Shown: positions 1 through 8,839, counted from the first letter of the stretch. The stretch is DNA of 64,000 bases from Phycisphaerae bacterium (GCA_016794925.1 JAEUIW010000008.1:1-64000), one strand, 5' to 3'. Program-made: numbers and translations. The notes: generated by a model not told the origin, from the sequence alone.

Positions 1-1
1 T

Positions 2-559
2 GCCGAATGGGTGCTCTGGCGGGCCGGCATCGATCCACGCCGCCTGATCTTCATCGATGAGACCTGGGCCAAGACCAACATGACGCGGCTGCGCGGCCGG
101 GCCCCGCGCGGCCAGCGTCTGGTCGCCAAGGTCCCGCACGGGCACTGGAACACCACCACGCTGATCGGGGCGCTGGGGATCCAGGGCGTGCGGTGCTCGA
201 CGGTGGTGGACGGCCCGGTCAACGGAGACATCTTCCAGGCGTTCGTCGGCCAGGTGCTGTGCCCGCAGCTCAGGCCCGGCGACATCGTGGTGATGGACAA
301 TCTGTCGAGCCACAAGGGCGCGGGCGTGCGTCGGTCGATCGAGGCGGCGGGGGCCGCGCTGGTCTACCTGCCGCCGTACAGCCCGGACTACAGCCCGATC
401 GAGCCGGCGTTCAGCAAGATCAAGCAGTCGCTCCGCGGCCTGGCCGCGCGGACCCGCGGGGCGCTGTGGAACTCCATGCAGTCCATCCTCGACACCGTCA
501 CCCCAACCGACTCCGTGAACTTCTTCGAGCACTGCGGCTACCCGCTACAGAAATGCTGA
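2..559 (+). CDS. IS630-family transposase, 3' part (cut by window edge)
   Basis: This is the C-terminal catalytic part of a DDE transposase of the IS630/Tc1-mariner type. Counting from the first in-frame GTG at position 11, the three acidic residues are visible: D16 in FIDETW, D96 in VMDNLSSHK and E131 in SPIEPAFSKIK, with the D-to-E spacing of about 34 residues that IS630 proteins show. The frame is open to the left edge, so the N-terminal helix-turn-helix part and the left inverted repeat lie outside. IS630 elements often encode the transposase in two frames; whether this copy does cannot be seen. The right end of the element should lie shortly after the stop, before the dehydrogenase gene that ends at 607, but the terminal repeat cannot be verified with one end missing. 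Confidence 0.85.
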   Translation, partial: AEWVLWRAGIDPRRLIFIDETWAKTNMTRLRGRAPRGQRLVAKVPHGHWNTTTLIGALGIQGVRCSTVVDGPVNGDIFQAFVGQVLCPQLRPGDIVVMDNLSSHKGAGVRRSIEAAGAALVYLPPYSPDYSPIEPAFSKIKQSLRGLAARTRGALWNSMQSILDTVTPTDSVNFFEHCGYPLQKC

Positions 560-606
560 AACCGCTCTAGCGACCCCGTCCCGGGCACCGTCGCGCCGAC
601 ACCCGC

Positions 607-1596
607 TCACGACAACAGGTTCGGCGGCCGCTTCCCCTCGAGCATCGCGCGCGCGTTCTCGCACACCATCTCCGTCATCACCTCGCGCCAGTAGCGTTCG
701 GCGCTGCCGATGTGCGGGGCCATGACCGCGTTCGACTGCTCCCGCAACAGCGGATCCACGCGTGGCTCGCGCTCGAACACGTCCAGCCCCGCTCCCCAGA
801 GCCGCCGTTCCTGCAACGCCGAAGCCAGGGCCGCCTCGTCAACGATCGGCCCCCGCGCCGTGTTGATCAGGATCGCCTCGCGCTTCATCAAGCCGAGCCG
901 GCGAGCGTCGATCAGGTGCCGGGTCTCGGGAGTCAAGGGCGTGTGGATGCTCACGACATCGGCCCGTGCCAGGCCCTCGTCCAGCTCCACCCGGCGGGCG
1001 GCCAGCGGCGCCAATTCGAAATCCACGTGCCGCGATCGCGCGGCGTACTCAACCCGCATCCCGAAGGCCAGGCCCCGCAGCCCCACGGCCTTGCCGATCC
1101 GCCCCGCCCCGACGATGAGCAGCGTCCTCCCCGTCAGGTGCACGCCGAGGAAGTCCGTGATCGAGAGGGGGCCCTGCTTCTCCCAGGCCCCCGAGCGCAC
1201 GAACCCGTCCGCCTCGACCAGTCGGCGCGCGCACGCCAGGATCAGCCCCCACGCCAGGTTCGCCGTGCCTTCCGTCACTGCGTCCGGTGTGTTGGCGACG
1301 AGCAGGCCCCGCTCGCGGCACGCCCCGAGGTCGATGTTGTCGAAGCCCACCGCGTAATTCACGATGCCCCTCAAACCCATCCCGGCGGCGTCGAGCAGCG
1401 CGACATCCACCCGCTGATAGAACATCGAGATGATGACGTCGGCCCCACGAACAAGCCCGCGTAGTTCCTCGGGCGTGGGCTTCGGGGAAACGGGCGCCAT
1501 CACGACTTCGACCCCGGGCATCTCCGGCGCGGCGCCGATCGCTCTCCCCCTGACCGGGACCGCGCCCGTGATGACCACCTTCGGTAACTGGCTCAT
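607..1596 (-). CDS. D-isomer specific 2-hydroxyacid dehydrogenase
   Basis: A cytoplasmic NAD(P)H-dependent reductase of the glyoxylate/hydroxypyruvate reductase, phosphoglycerate dehydrogenase superfamily, with the usual length of 329 residues. The Rossmann dinucleotide motif VGAGRIGKAV lies near residue 162. The substrate-side Arg is in NTARGPIVDEAAL, the Glu in FEREP, and the catalytic His in MAPHIGSA near the C-terminus. It is the last gene of a three-gene minus-strand operon; its ATG overlaps the stop of the amidohydrolase gene by 4 nt, so translation is probably coupled. The exact 2-keto acid substrate cannot be told from sequence. No serB, serC or glycerate kinase gene is nearby, so a serine-pathway role is not supported. 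Confidence 0.85.
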   Translation of the reverse strand: MSQLPKVVITGAVPVRGRAIGAAPEMPGVEVVMAPVSPKPTPEELRGLVRGADVIISMFYQRVDVALLDAAGMGLRGIVNYAVGFDNIDLGACRERGLLVANTPDAVTEGTANLAWGLILACARRLVEADGFVRSGAWEKQGPLSITDFLGVHLTGRTLLIVGAGRIGKAVGLRGLAFGMRVEYAARSRHVDFELAPLAARRVELDEGLARADVVSIHTPLTPETRHLIDARRLGLMKREAILINTARGPIVDEAALASALQERRLWGAGLDVFEREPRVDPLLREQSNAVMAPHIGSAERYWREVMTEMVCENARAMLEGKRPPNLLS

Positions 1597-2915
1597 GCTC
1601 GATTGTTGACCTCACGCGCGCACCGGAAGCACGACCACGCCTCTCCTTCGCTGATGGACTGCTCGGGCGCGATGGCGTCCGCGCACGCCGCGCCCTCGCG
1701 ACGGCGGGCCGTGGCGGCGCGGATGCTGTCGCCCGGATCCGCCCGGACCACCGGCGCGTCCGAGCCAAACCACAGGAGCTCTCCCGGGCGGCAGCCCGAG
1801 TCGATCAGCTCACGCAACGGGAGCACCCGGTCCAGCCGGTGCGGGAGCGCCCGCCGGAGCGCCTCGACGTCCGCCAGGAGATGACACGGCTGCGCCGAGC
1901 ACACAACGCCCAGCCCGGCGAACCGCGGCACGTCCGCGCCGTCGATCAGCTCGGCGTGCTCGATCCGCAATGCGCCGGGGCTTTCCTCAAACGCTCCGGC
2001 CCTGACGCGACGGACCCGATGACGCTCCCAGGCATCCAGCGCCGCCCGCACCGCGGCGTCGCCGATGGCGTGGACCGCGAGCCCCAGGCCCGCCGCGCGA
2101 GTCCGCTCGATCGCCTGATCCAGCTCGTGCGATGTCAACAGCCGTCGGCCGTTGGGTTCGCCCGGCAACGGATCCCGGTACGGCTCCAGAACCCACGCGG
2201 AGCGGCTGTTGAGCGTCCCATCGTGAAACACCTTGGCCCCGCTCAGCACGACCCGGGGCCGCTCCCATCCGGCGCTGCCCGCGACCGCGGCCTCGAACTC
2301 CGACAGCGGCGGGTAGAGCCGCACGCGCAGCGGGAGTTCGCCCGCGCAGTCCATCTCCGCGAGCATCGGACCCAGCCACGCCTGGCTGAGCAGGTCGTGA
2401 ACCTCCACGTACCCGAGATCCGCGAGAACACGAAGAGCGGCGGCGACATGCCGCCGGCGAACGACCGGCCCGGGCTCCGGAGCCGCCGACCAGACTTTCC
2501 AGAATGCCCCCTCCAGCAGCAGCCCCGAGGGCGCACCCAGGCGATCGAGGCCGACCGTTCCACCGGCCGGCGCATCGGCTTGCGATCGCACGCCCGCCCC
2601 TGCCATCGCGGCGGAGTTGGCAACGCCAGAATGGAGGTCGAACGACAGCATGACGCAGGGACGGGCCCCCGCCGCGGCGTCAAGCTCGTGGCGCGTCGGC
2701 CAGCGCCGGTCGGACCAAGCCTCGATGCGCGCCCCGTGCAGCCGCAGCCAGCTCGGTTCCCGTTCACCAAGCCGCGCCGACTCGCGCCGCACGAGCTCGA
2801 GGCACTCCCCCACGCTCAGGCACGATGACAGATCGGGCATCGCCAGTGTCTGGCCAAGGGACGCGACATGCGCGTGCGCCTCGCGGATCGGGAACGCGAC
2901 CGGCGGCCGCATCAC
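1593..2915 (-). CDS. Amidohydrolase family 3 (YtcJ-like) metal-dependent hydrolase
   Basis: A 440-residue member of the amidohydrolase superfamily, YtcJ branch. Metal-site signatures are visible in order: EAHAHV near residue 13, the carboxylated-lysine region AKVFHDGTLNSRSA near 230, HAIGDAAV near 280, RIEHAELI near 318 and FGSDAPV near 390. It is about 100 residues shorter than typical YtcJ proteins, mainly at the N-terminus where the usual small beta domain is absent. Substrates of this family are poorly known (amides, cyclic N-acyl compounds), so none is proposed. The gene overlaps both operon neighbours by 4 nt (2912-2915 and 1593-1596), which indicates one transcript with coupled translation. 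Confidence 0.8.
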   Translation of the reverse strand: MMRPPVAFPIREAHAHVASLGQTLAMPDLSSCLSVGECLELVRRESARLGEREPSWLRLHGARIEAWSDRRWPTRHELDAAAGARPCVMLSFDLHSGVANSAAMAGAGVRSQADAPAGGTVGLDRLGAPSGLLLEGAFWKVWSAAPEPGPVVRRRHVAAALRVLADLGYVEVHDLLSQAWLGPMLAEMDCAGELPLRVRLYPPLSEFEAAVAGSAGWERPRVVLSGAKVFHDGTLNSRSAWVLEPYRDPLPGEPNGRRLLTSHELDQAIERTRAAGLGLAVHAIGDAAVRAALDAWERHRVRRVRAGAFEESPGALRIEHAELIDGADVPRFAGLGVVCSAQPCHLLADVEALRRALPHRLDRVLPLRELIDSGCRPGELLWFGSDAPVVRADPGDSIRAATARRREGAACADAIAPEQSISEGEAWSCFRCAREVNNRA

Positions 2916-3562
2916 GGCGCTGCCCCGGAACCGCCCCGGGCGCTTCTCAGAATCTGACCCACGGCCGCACGCAGTTCCGATACGTCGGCTGCGGGCGCAA
3001 CGAAATCAATCCGGACAATGCTGAACCGGGCCCGAACGTCCATCCCCGCGTCGTCGATCCCCACGCACAGCGCTTCATCAACCTCGGTGCGGGCCATCTC
3101 GCGACACACCGAACGCAGGGCCGCGCGATCGCCGTTGGCAAGGCGGCAAAGCTCGGGCTCGACGCCGCGGGCCCAATCGGGCGAGACAAGCGCCGCGGCC
3201 GACCAGCCGTCAACGTACCTTCGCCCGTGTTTCGCCTCGGTCGCGGTCAGCGCCACCCATGTGCCGAACGGGTTCTTGCCGTGGTAGATCATCCAGCGAT
3301 CGCACACCGCCTCGCGGTTCGCGTCCAGTTCGGTGAGGTCCACCATGAGTTGAAGCGATCCGTCCTCATCTCGGGGGACGGAAAGAACAATCTCGGGGGC
3401 CCGGAGGATCGCCGGCGGAGCGGGGAACACCAACCGTCCGCTGGATGGATCGATCACGAAGCGGACCGGAGTCACCATGCCGTTGTGCAGCGCTTCGGCG
3501 CGCAACTGAGCCCGCAACAGACGAACGGCCCGAAGCTCCAATTCGCGGCGGTCGTCGGTCAT
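2912..3562 (-). CDS. Hypothetical protein, DUF2470/HugZ-like
   Basis: A 216-residue soluble protein, first gene of the operon with the amidohydrolase and the dehydrogenase. The ATG at 3562 is chosen because the protein then begins MTDDRRELELRAVRLL, a plausible helix; an in-frame extension up to 3607 would add only low-complexity residues. The C-terminal 60 residues (EVDEALCVGIDDAGMD, then VRIDFVAPAADVSELRAAVG) look like the DUF2470 domain found at the end of HugZ-type split-barrel proteins, and the first 130 residues could be the barrel. This is recognition by eye only. A role in haem or flavin chemistry would follow if it is right, but nothing else in the operon points that way. Confidence 0.55.
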   Translation of the reverse strand: MTDDRRELELRAVRLLRAQLRAEALHNGMVTPVRFVIDPSSGRLVFPAPPAILRAPEIVLSVPRDEDGSLQLMVDLTELDANREAVCDRWMIYHGKNPFGTWVALTATEAKHGRRYVDGWSAAALVSPDWARGVEPELCRLANGDRAALRSVCREMARTEVDEALCVGIDDAGMDVRARFSIVRIDFVAPAADVSELRAAVGQILRSARGGSGAAP

Positions 3563-3799
3563 GCCTGATTGTGAGCGCCACGCGCGGCCCGGACCAGCCA
3601 GCCGCACTCATTCGGTGACCCGTCTTCGGAACGCGGTTCCCACTCACGCAGGCCCAAAACGACCGCGGGGCCCTCCACCGGAGAGCCCCGCATGATCGCA
3701 GTCTTGGACGGGTGTCGGGCCCGCCGGCCCGTCCACCCGAAGTCCTTGTGCATCCGCGCCGAGGACGAGGCGACGTCGGACGCTCCTCACAGGAGGGCC

Positions 3800-3865
3800 T
3801 TACTTCTTCTTGGCCTTCTTCTTGGAGGACTTCTTCGCACCCTTCTTCTTTGCCTTCTTCGCCAT
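3800..3865 (-). CDS. 21-residue lysine-rich peptide
   Basis: A very short gene encoding MAKKAKKKGAKKSSKKKAKKK, with 14 Lys in 21 residues. What makes it credible is its start: the minus strand reads GAGGAGACCGCTA and then ATG, a near-perfect Shine-Dalgarno 7 nt from the start codon (ribosome site at 3871-3878). The peptide resembles the basic tails of bacterial histone H1-like proteins and could bind DNA, RNA or a membrane. It lies alone between two divergently oriented units and is not the tail of a longer protein, because the in-frame residues upstream look random and the ribosome site falls inside them. The alternative is a fortuitous Lys-codon run. Confidence 0.55.
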   Translation of the reverse strand: MAKKAKKKGAKKSSKKKAKKK

Positions 3866-4032
3866 TAGCGGTCTCCTCAAAGACGTCCGCACGCTCCGAA
3901 TCGCACCACGGCGTGAATCGCCAAGCGACCCGCGCGGCGGACGTGGATTGATTGTGTAATGTATCGGACCAAGGAATGCAATGCCTTGAGCAAGATATCC
4001 ACAAGCGCCCCAAATCGAACGCGACCGCACCG

Positions 4033-4773
4033 ATGAGCTCCACGCACCCAATCCGTCTGCTCGTTAACGGCGCGACGGGGCGCGTCGGACATCGCCTCAT
4101 CGCGCTCGCGTGCGCCGATCCTCGCTTCCGCGTCGTCGCGGGAGTGTCTCGAAATCGTCCGACGAGCGGCATCGCTTGGACATGGGCCGCACCCGAAGAC
4201 GCCCGCAGGTTCGCTGCCGATACCGACGTGATCGTTGATTTTTCGTCGCCAATGGGAGCGATGCACGCGGCCGAGCTCACCCGCGAGTGCGGAGCGGCGC
4301 TGCTCGTGGGCACCACCGGACTCGCGATCGACCAACTCGACTCGCTGCGCGTCTCGACCGCAACCCGCAGCGCGGTGCTGGTGGCTCCGAACACCTCGCC
4401 CGGCGTTGCGGCGCTCGCCGCGGTCGCGGCGGATCTCGCCCGCAGGCTGGGCCCTGGATATCAGGCGTCCATCATGGAATCGCATCACGCGGCGAAGAAA
4501 GACGCCCCCTCGGGCACGGCGTTGCGGTTGGCACGGGCCGTTCGGGGCGCGGGCGGCGAGCTGACCGACGCCAACATCGTCTCCGTCCGCTCAGGGGACG
4601 TCGTGGGCGAGCACACCATCCGACTGGCCGGGCCCGGTGAGTACCTTGAACTCACGCACCGCGCGACCACGCGCGATCTCTTCGCCCATGGCGCCCTGCG
4701 GGCCGCCCTCGCGCTCGCGGGCCGTGCCCCGGGCTGGTACACGATCGAGGACGTGCTGACCGCCGCGACCTGA
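4033..4773 (+). CDS. dapB: 4-hydroxy-tetrahydrodipicolinate reductase
   Basis: DapB reduces the DapA product on the way to diaminopimelate and lysine, using NAD(P)H in the cytoplasm. The protein has 246 residues counted from the ATG at 4033, close to the family norm. The dinucleotide site NGATGRVG begins at residue 12, the loop GTTG lies near 95, and the catalytic signature ESHHAAKKDAPSGTA begins at residue 149, giving the His pair 151-152 and the Lys that binds the substrate. A longer frame from 3952 exists but adds residues not seen in DapB proteins. No other lysine-pathway gene is adjacent. The gene converges on the membrane protein gene that ends at 4780. Confidence 0.93.
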   Translation: MSSTHPIRLLVNGATGRVGHRLIALACADPRFRVVAGVSRNRPTSGIAWTWAAPEDARRFAADTDVIVDFSSPMGAMHAAELTRECGAALLVGTTGLAIDQLDSLRVSTATRSAVLVAPNTSPGVAALAAVAADLARRLGPGYQASIMESHHAAKKDAPSGTALRLARAVRGAGGELTDANIVSVRSGDVVGEHTIRLAGPGEYLELTHRATTRDLFAHGALRAALALAGRAPGWYTIEDVLTAAT

Positions 4774-4779
4774 TCCGCG

Positions 4780-5670
4780 TCATTCCATGCGGACCGAGGC
4801 GGTGCGCGCCCGCGACGCGCCCGACTTGGGCGCCTGCCGCTTCGGAGGTTCCGTCGCGGCGTGCGCCGCCGGTGCACGCCCGAAACGGCTCGATCCCGCC
4901 CGCGGGTCCTCCGATGGGAGCGGCACGGTGCTCGCCGACTCGATGTCCGGCTCCGGATCGATGATCGACGCGAGCGCGCACCCGTTGACCTGGTTGTACG
5001 TCGCCAGCGCCCGCTCGTCGCTGATCATCCCGGGGACGCGCGCCCGAACGATCCCGCGGTACGGGTTGTACCAGAACGCGGCCTGGCCGCCCTCCAGAGC
5101 CAAGCGGACGGGCGGGTGCGAGAGCCGGGCCTCGTCCTTGCCCGCGACTTCGAGCCAGGGCCGTTCCGCCGCACCGGGTGCGAGCCCGCCCTTCGCCGCG
5201 TCGCGCTGACGCAGCAGGGCATTCTCCGGCCGGCTCCCGCTGAACCAGGACTCGTCCACGACCTGCGGCCAGCCCTGGACGTTGAGGTTGGCTCGACGCG
5301 TCGCCGCCCGGAACTTGATCTGTTCATCGAGCCGTGAAACCGCGTCCGCCGTGGCTCGCAGAACGACCTCCTCGGCCAGCCGGGTGGACTCGTGCCGGCG
5401 GTACAACTCCGCCCCTCCCGCCGCGATTCCCAGCAGCGTCACGAAGACCGCCAACCGCCAGCCCGTGCGCCGCACCGGAGCCCAATCGGTCGGGTCGAAG
5501 AGGGGCGACGCGTCGGGGCGCATCGACGGCGCGGGTGATCGGCGCCCCTCCGGCCCCCGGGCGCCATCCTCTGAATCGCGACCTGATGCGAACGGAGACA
5601 TGAAAGAGAGCATCGAATACCTGAACGACGAGGCCGAGGTCCGCGCCCGGGTTCTCAGCCCCGGGACCAC
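4780..5670 (-). CDS. Hypothetical single-pass membrane protein
   Basis: A protein of up to 296 residues that I do not recognise. It has a basic, Pro/Ser-rich N-terminal stretch, one transmembrane helix (LAVFVTLLGIAAGGAEL, about residues 74-90), a helical extracytoplasmic part and a charged, Ala/Arg-rich tail. The central part contains AAFWYNPYRGIVRARVPGMI, which reads like a small folded domain, and three Cys-poor segments. The start is uncertain: ATG codons at 5670, 5613 and 5601 are all possible, and none has a clear Shine-Dalgarno; the later ones give a more natural N-terminus. It converges on dapB with 6 nt between the stops. The residues following one helix near a basic N-terminus suggest the bulk is exported. 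Confidence 0.6.
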   Translation of the reverse strand: MVPGLRTRARTSASSFRYSMLSFMSPFASGRDSEDGARGPEGRRSPAPSMRPDASPLFDPTDWAPVRRTGWRLAVFVTLLGIAAGGAELYRRHESTRLAEEVVLRATADAVSRLDEQIKFRAATRRANLNVQGWPQVVDESWFSGSRPENALLRQRDAAKGGLAPGAAERPWLEVAGKDEARLSHPPVRLALEGGQAAFWYNPYRGIVRARVPGMISDERALATYNQVNGCALASIIDPEPDIESASTVPLPSEDPRAGSSRFGRAPAAHAATEPPKRQAPKSGASRARTASVRME

Positions 5671-5824
5671 TGGTCTGTAACGCCTGTCGGGTTATCCAGT
5701 CCGAGCAAGACCCGCACCACGCGTCCGCGCGTGGGGCCTTCGGCTAGACTCCCCCGCGCGCGTTCCGATCTTTCGGTGATACTCCCGGAGGCGTCTTATC
5801 GATACCCCCTCGATCAGGTCCACC

Positions 5825-7063
5825 ATGCTCTCGTGCGGCACGCCGCTCGTGACCGAGCGCATTCCCGGAGTCAGGTCGGTCGGCATCACGTGGCTGATCC
5901 CGGCCGGCACCGCCACCGACCCCGACGCCCTCGAGGGCCTGAGCACCATGTGGAACGAGCTGCTCATGCGGGGCGCGGGGGCGCTCGATTCGCGCGCGCA
6001 GGCCGACGCGTTCGACCGCGTGGGGATGAGCCGCGGCGCCGAAGCGGGCACGTTCTACATGCGACTGAGCGGAATGTTGCTGGCCGAGCACCTGGAACGG
6101 GGGCTCTCGTTGCTGGCGGACATGGCCCTCCGTCCCCGCTTCGACGAGGCCTCGGTCGAGCCCGCTCGAGACCTGTGTCTGCAAGCGATCGACGCCCTGG
6201 CGGATGATCCGCAGGAGCGGGCCTCGCTCCTCCTGCGCGCGCGTCACAACCCGTCGCCCATCAACCGGTCGGGGCTCGGCACGGTGGATGGGCTCCGGGC
6301 GATCACCCGCGCCGACCTGACCGACGGATGGGCGGCCCGGTCGCGTCCGGGCGGGTCGATCCTGGCTCTGGCGGGCGACGTGGATCACGACCGGGTCGGC
6401 GCGATGATGGAACGGCTGCTGAACGGCTGGACGGGCCGCGCCGAGCCCGTGCGCTGGGGCGATGCGCCGCTGCGGGGGACGGCGCACCACGAACCCGACT
6501 CCAGCAATCAGTCGCAGATCGTCCTGTGCCACGACGCGCCTTCGGATCGGCACCCGGACGCGGACCTCGAACGCGTGCTGCTGACGGTGCTCTCCGGCGG
6601 CAGCAGCTCCCGATTGTTCTCCGAGGTGCGCGAGAAACGTGGTTTGTGCTACTCGGTCGCGGCCTCCTATGCCTCGGAGCGCGACTACGGGAGGATGGTC
6701 GCCTACGTCGGCACGACCCCCGAGCGGGCCCAGCAGTCCCTCGACGTGCTGTGGGAGCAGCTCCGGCTCTTCGCCGGCGGCACACCGGGGGGCGGCGGCG
6801 GGCGGGTGGAGCCCGACGAATTCGCGCGCGCGATGGTGGGGCTGCGCTCGCGGCTGGTCTTCTCGGGCGAGTCCAGCGCGACCCGGGCCTCCGCCCTGGC
6901 GACGGACCTGCACCGGCGCGGCGAGGCCCGTTCACTGGCCGAGATCGCCGCGTCTCTGGAGCGTGTCACGCTCGGGGCGCTCAACGCGTACGCGGCGCGC
7001 CGGGCCACGGGCCCGGTCACGCTCGTCACGCTCGGGCCCGGCTCCCTGACCAGCCCGTTCTGA
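5825..7063 (+). CDS. M16-family zinc-protease-like protein lacking the HxxEH motif
   Basis: The 412-residue protein has the two-lobed M16 (insulinase/processing peptidase) fold signature. The C-terminal lobe shows the conserved REKRGLCYSVAA segment with the Arg/Tyr pair near residue 270. In the N-terminal lobe, the place where active M16 enzymes carry HxxEH reads LSTMWNELL (around residue 39), so both zinc-binding His residues are missing. In heterodimeric M16 systems such an inactive partner binds substrate beside an active subunit, but no active M16 gene is in this window. The reading frame has a stop just before the ATG at 5825 and no other start codon, so a lost N-terminus is not the explanation. 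Confidence 0.8.
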   Translation: MLSCGTPLVTERIPGVRSVGITWLIPAGTATDPDALEGLSTMWNELLMRGAGALDSRAQADAFDRVGMSRGAEAGTFYMRLSGMLLAEHLERGLSLLADMALRPRFDEASVEPARDLCLQAIDALADDPQERASLLLRARHNPSPINRSGLGTVDGLRAITRADLTDGWAARSRPGGSILALAGDVDHDRVGAMMERLLNGWTGRAEPVRWGDAPLRGTAHHEPDSSNQSQIVLCHDAPSDRHPDADLERVLLTVLSGGSSSRLFSEVREKRGLCYSVAASYASERDYGRMVAYVGTTPERAQQSLDVLWEQLRLFAGGTPGGGGGRVEPDEFARAMVGLRSRLVFSGESSATRASALATDLHRRGEARSLAEIAASLERVTLGALNAYAARRATGPVTLVTLGPGSLTSPF

Positions 7064-7090
7064 CCGCGCCGCCGATCCGCCCGCGGCCGG

Positions 7091-7096
7091 TACACT
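7091..7096 (+). promoter_or_regulatory. -10 element TACACT, predicted leaderless start
   Basis: TACACT is followed by six C residues and then the ATG of the permease gene at 7103. A sigma70-type -10 hexamer at this distance puts the transcription start at the A of the ATG, so the mRNA would have no leader. No Shine-Dalgarno is present. No good -35 hexamer is seen. Confidence 0.5.
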
Positions 7097-7102
7097 CCCC
7101 CC

Positions 7103-8839
7103 ATGAGGCCCCTGGGCGCCGTGCTTCGACGCGATCTCGGCTCGTACGCGCTGCTGGCGTGCCTGCTGCTGCTGCTTGCCGCGGTCCTCATTTATCCGGT
7201 CGCGCTTACGCTCCGCGGGGCGTTCTTCAGCGACGCCGCGACGCGCACCGGATTCACGCTCATCAACCTGCGGCTGGTGTTCGAGGACCCCAACCTCGTG
7301 GCCGGGCTGGCGAATGCGCTGAAAGTCGCCGCCGCCAGCACCTTGCTGAGCGTGCTGCTGGGCCTGCCGCTGGCGGTGATGTCGGCCAGGTACCGCTACC
7401 CCCTCAAGGGGATGTTCAACGCGTTGATCCTGGTGCCGATGATCCTGCCTCCGTTCGTCGGAGCGGTGGCGATGCGGCTGCTGCTGGGGCGCGAGGGGTC
7501 GTTCAACACCCTGTTCGGCACCGCGTACGACGTGCTGGGGGAGGCGCGATTCTGGGGCGTGGTGGTCGTCAACGCGCTGCACCTGTACCCCATCATCTAC
7601 CTCAACGCCGCCGCGGCCCTCGCGAACCTGGACCCGGCCCTGGACGAGGCCGCGACCAACCTGGGCGCGGGGCCGGCGCGCCGGTTCTTCATGATCACCC
7701 TGCCGCTGATCCGCCCGGGTCTCTTCGCCGGCTCGACGCTGGTGTTCATCTTCGCGCTCACGGAGCTGGGCACGCCCCTGGCGTTCGACTACACACGCAT
7801 GACCCCGGTGCAGATTTACTACGGCTTGAAGGAAGTCGAGACCTCCGCCCAGCCGTACGCGCTCACGGTGGTGCTGCTGGTCCTGGCGGTGGGGCTGTAC
7901 GCGGCGGGGAAGTGGGCGTTCGGCGGGCGCGGGCACGCGATGTACGCCAAGGCCTCCCGGGCCGCAGCGGAGCGGACGCTCACCGGGGCGCGGGCCTGGG
8001 CCGTGACGGGCCTGTTCGGCCTGGTGACGCTCCTGGCGATCCTGCCCCACCTGGGCGTGCTGCTGGCGAGCGTGTGCGTGCCGGGTCAGTGGTACCGCTC
8101 GGTGCTGCCCACGGCGTACACGCTCGATCACTTTCACGCGGCGCTGACCCACACCGACGCCTTCAACTCGATCGTGATCAGCCTGAAGCTGTCGGTGGCG
8201 GCGGTGGCGTTGGACATGGTCGTCGGGCTGGTGGTGGGGTACATGGTGGTGCGGACGCGGGTGCGGGGGCGGGGCCTGCTCGACGCGTTGTGCATGGTGC
8301 CCATCGCGGTGCCGGGGCTGGTGATGGCGTTCGGGTACGTCGCCATGTCGCTGCGGTGGCCGTTCGGACCGGGGGCGCCGCTGGAAGGCGTGGCGTCGGT
8401 GGTGGGCGCGGCCCCGGCCCCGCTGCTGCTGCTGGTGGTGTCGTACTCGGTGCGGCGACTGCCGTACGTGGTGCGTTCGACCACCGCGGGGCTGGAGCAG
8501 ACCAGCGGCGAGCTCGAGGAGGCCGCCATGAACCTGGGCGCCTCGCGCTTCACCGCCGTGCGGCGCGTGATCGTGCCGCTGATCGCGGCGAACCTGATCG
8601 CCAGCGGGCTGCTGGTCTTCAGTTTCTCGATGCTGGCCGTCAGCGAGTCCATGCTGCTGGCCCAGCAGCAGCGGCATTTCCCGATCACGAAGGCGATCTT
8701 CTCGTTCGCCGGGAGGCTGGCGGACGGGCCCTACATCGCCGCGGCGATGGGGGCATGGGGCATGGCGCTGCTGGCGGTGACGCTGGCCGGGGCCTCGGTG
8801 CTCATGGGGCAGCGCCTGGGACAGATCTTCAAGGTCTGA
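7103..8839 (+). CDS. ABC transporter permease with two fused permease domains (FbpB/ThiP type)
   Basis: A 578-residue inner-membrane protein with about 12 predicted helices. It carries two copies of the binding-protein-dependent permease domain, each with its EAA loop that contacts the ATPase: EAATNLGAGPARRFF near residue 180 and EAAMNLGASRFTAVRR near residue 473. This two-in-one layout is typical of ferric iron (FbpB/SfuB), thiamine (ThiP) and some polyamine or phosphonate importers. The substrate cannot be chosen because neither the ATPase nor the periplasmic binding protein is in the window. The gene follows the M16-like gene after 39 nt and has its own -10 element directly before the ATG. 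A long frame on the same strand (6328-8934) is only a high-GC shadow. Confidence 0.85.
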   Translation: MRPLGAVLRRDLGSYALLACLLLLLAAVLIYPVALTLRGAFFSDAATRTGFTLINLRLVFEDPNLVAGLANALKVAAASTLLSVLLGLPLAVMSARYRYPLKGMFNALILVPMILPPFVGAVAMRLLLGREGSFNTLFGTAYDVLGEARFWGVVVVNALHLYPIIYLNAAAALANLDPALDEAATNLGAGPARRFFMITLPLIRPGLFAGSTLVFIFALTELGTPLAFDYTRMTPVQIYYGLKEVETSAQPYALTVVLLVLAVGLYAAGKWAFGGRGHAMYAKASRAAAERTLTGARAWAVTGLFGLVTLLAILPHLGVLLASVCVPGQWYRSVLPTAYTLDHFHAALTHTDAFNSIVISLKLSVAAVALDMVVGLVVGYMVVRTRVRGRGLLDALCMVPIAVPGLVMAFGYVAMSLRWPFGPGAPLEGVASVVGAAPAPLLLLVVSYSVRRLPYVVRSTTAGLEQTSGELEEAAMNLGASRFTAVRRVIVPLIAANLIASGLLVFSFSMLAVSESMLLAQQQRHFPITKAIFSFAGRLADGPYIAAAMGAWGMALLAVTLAGASVLMGQRLGQIFKV

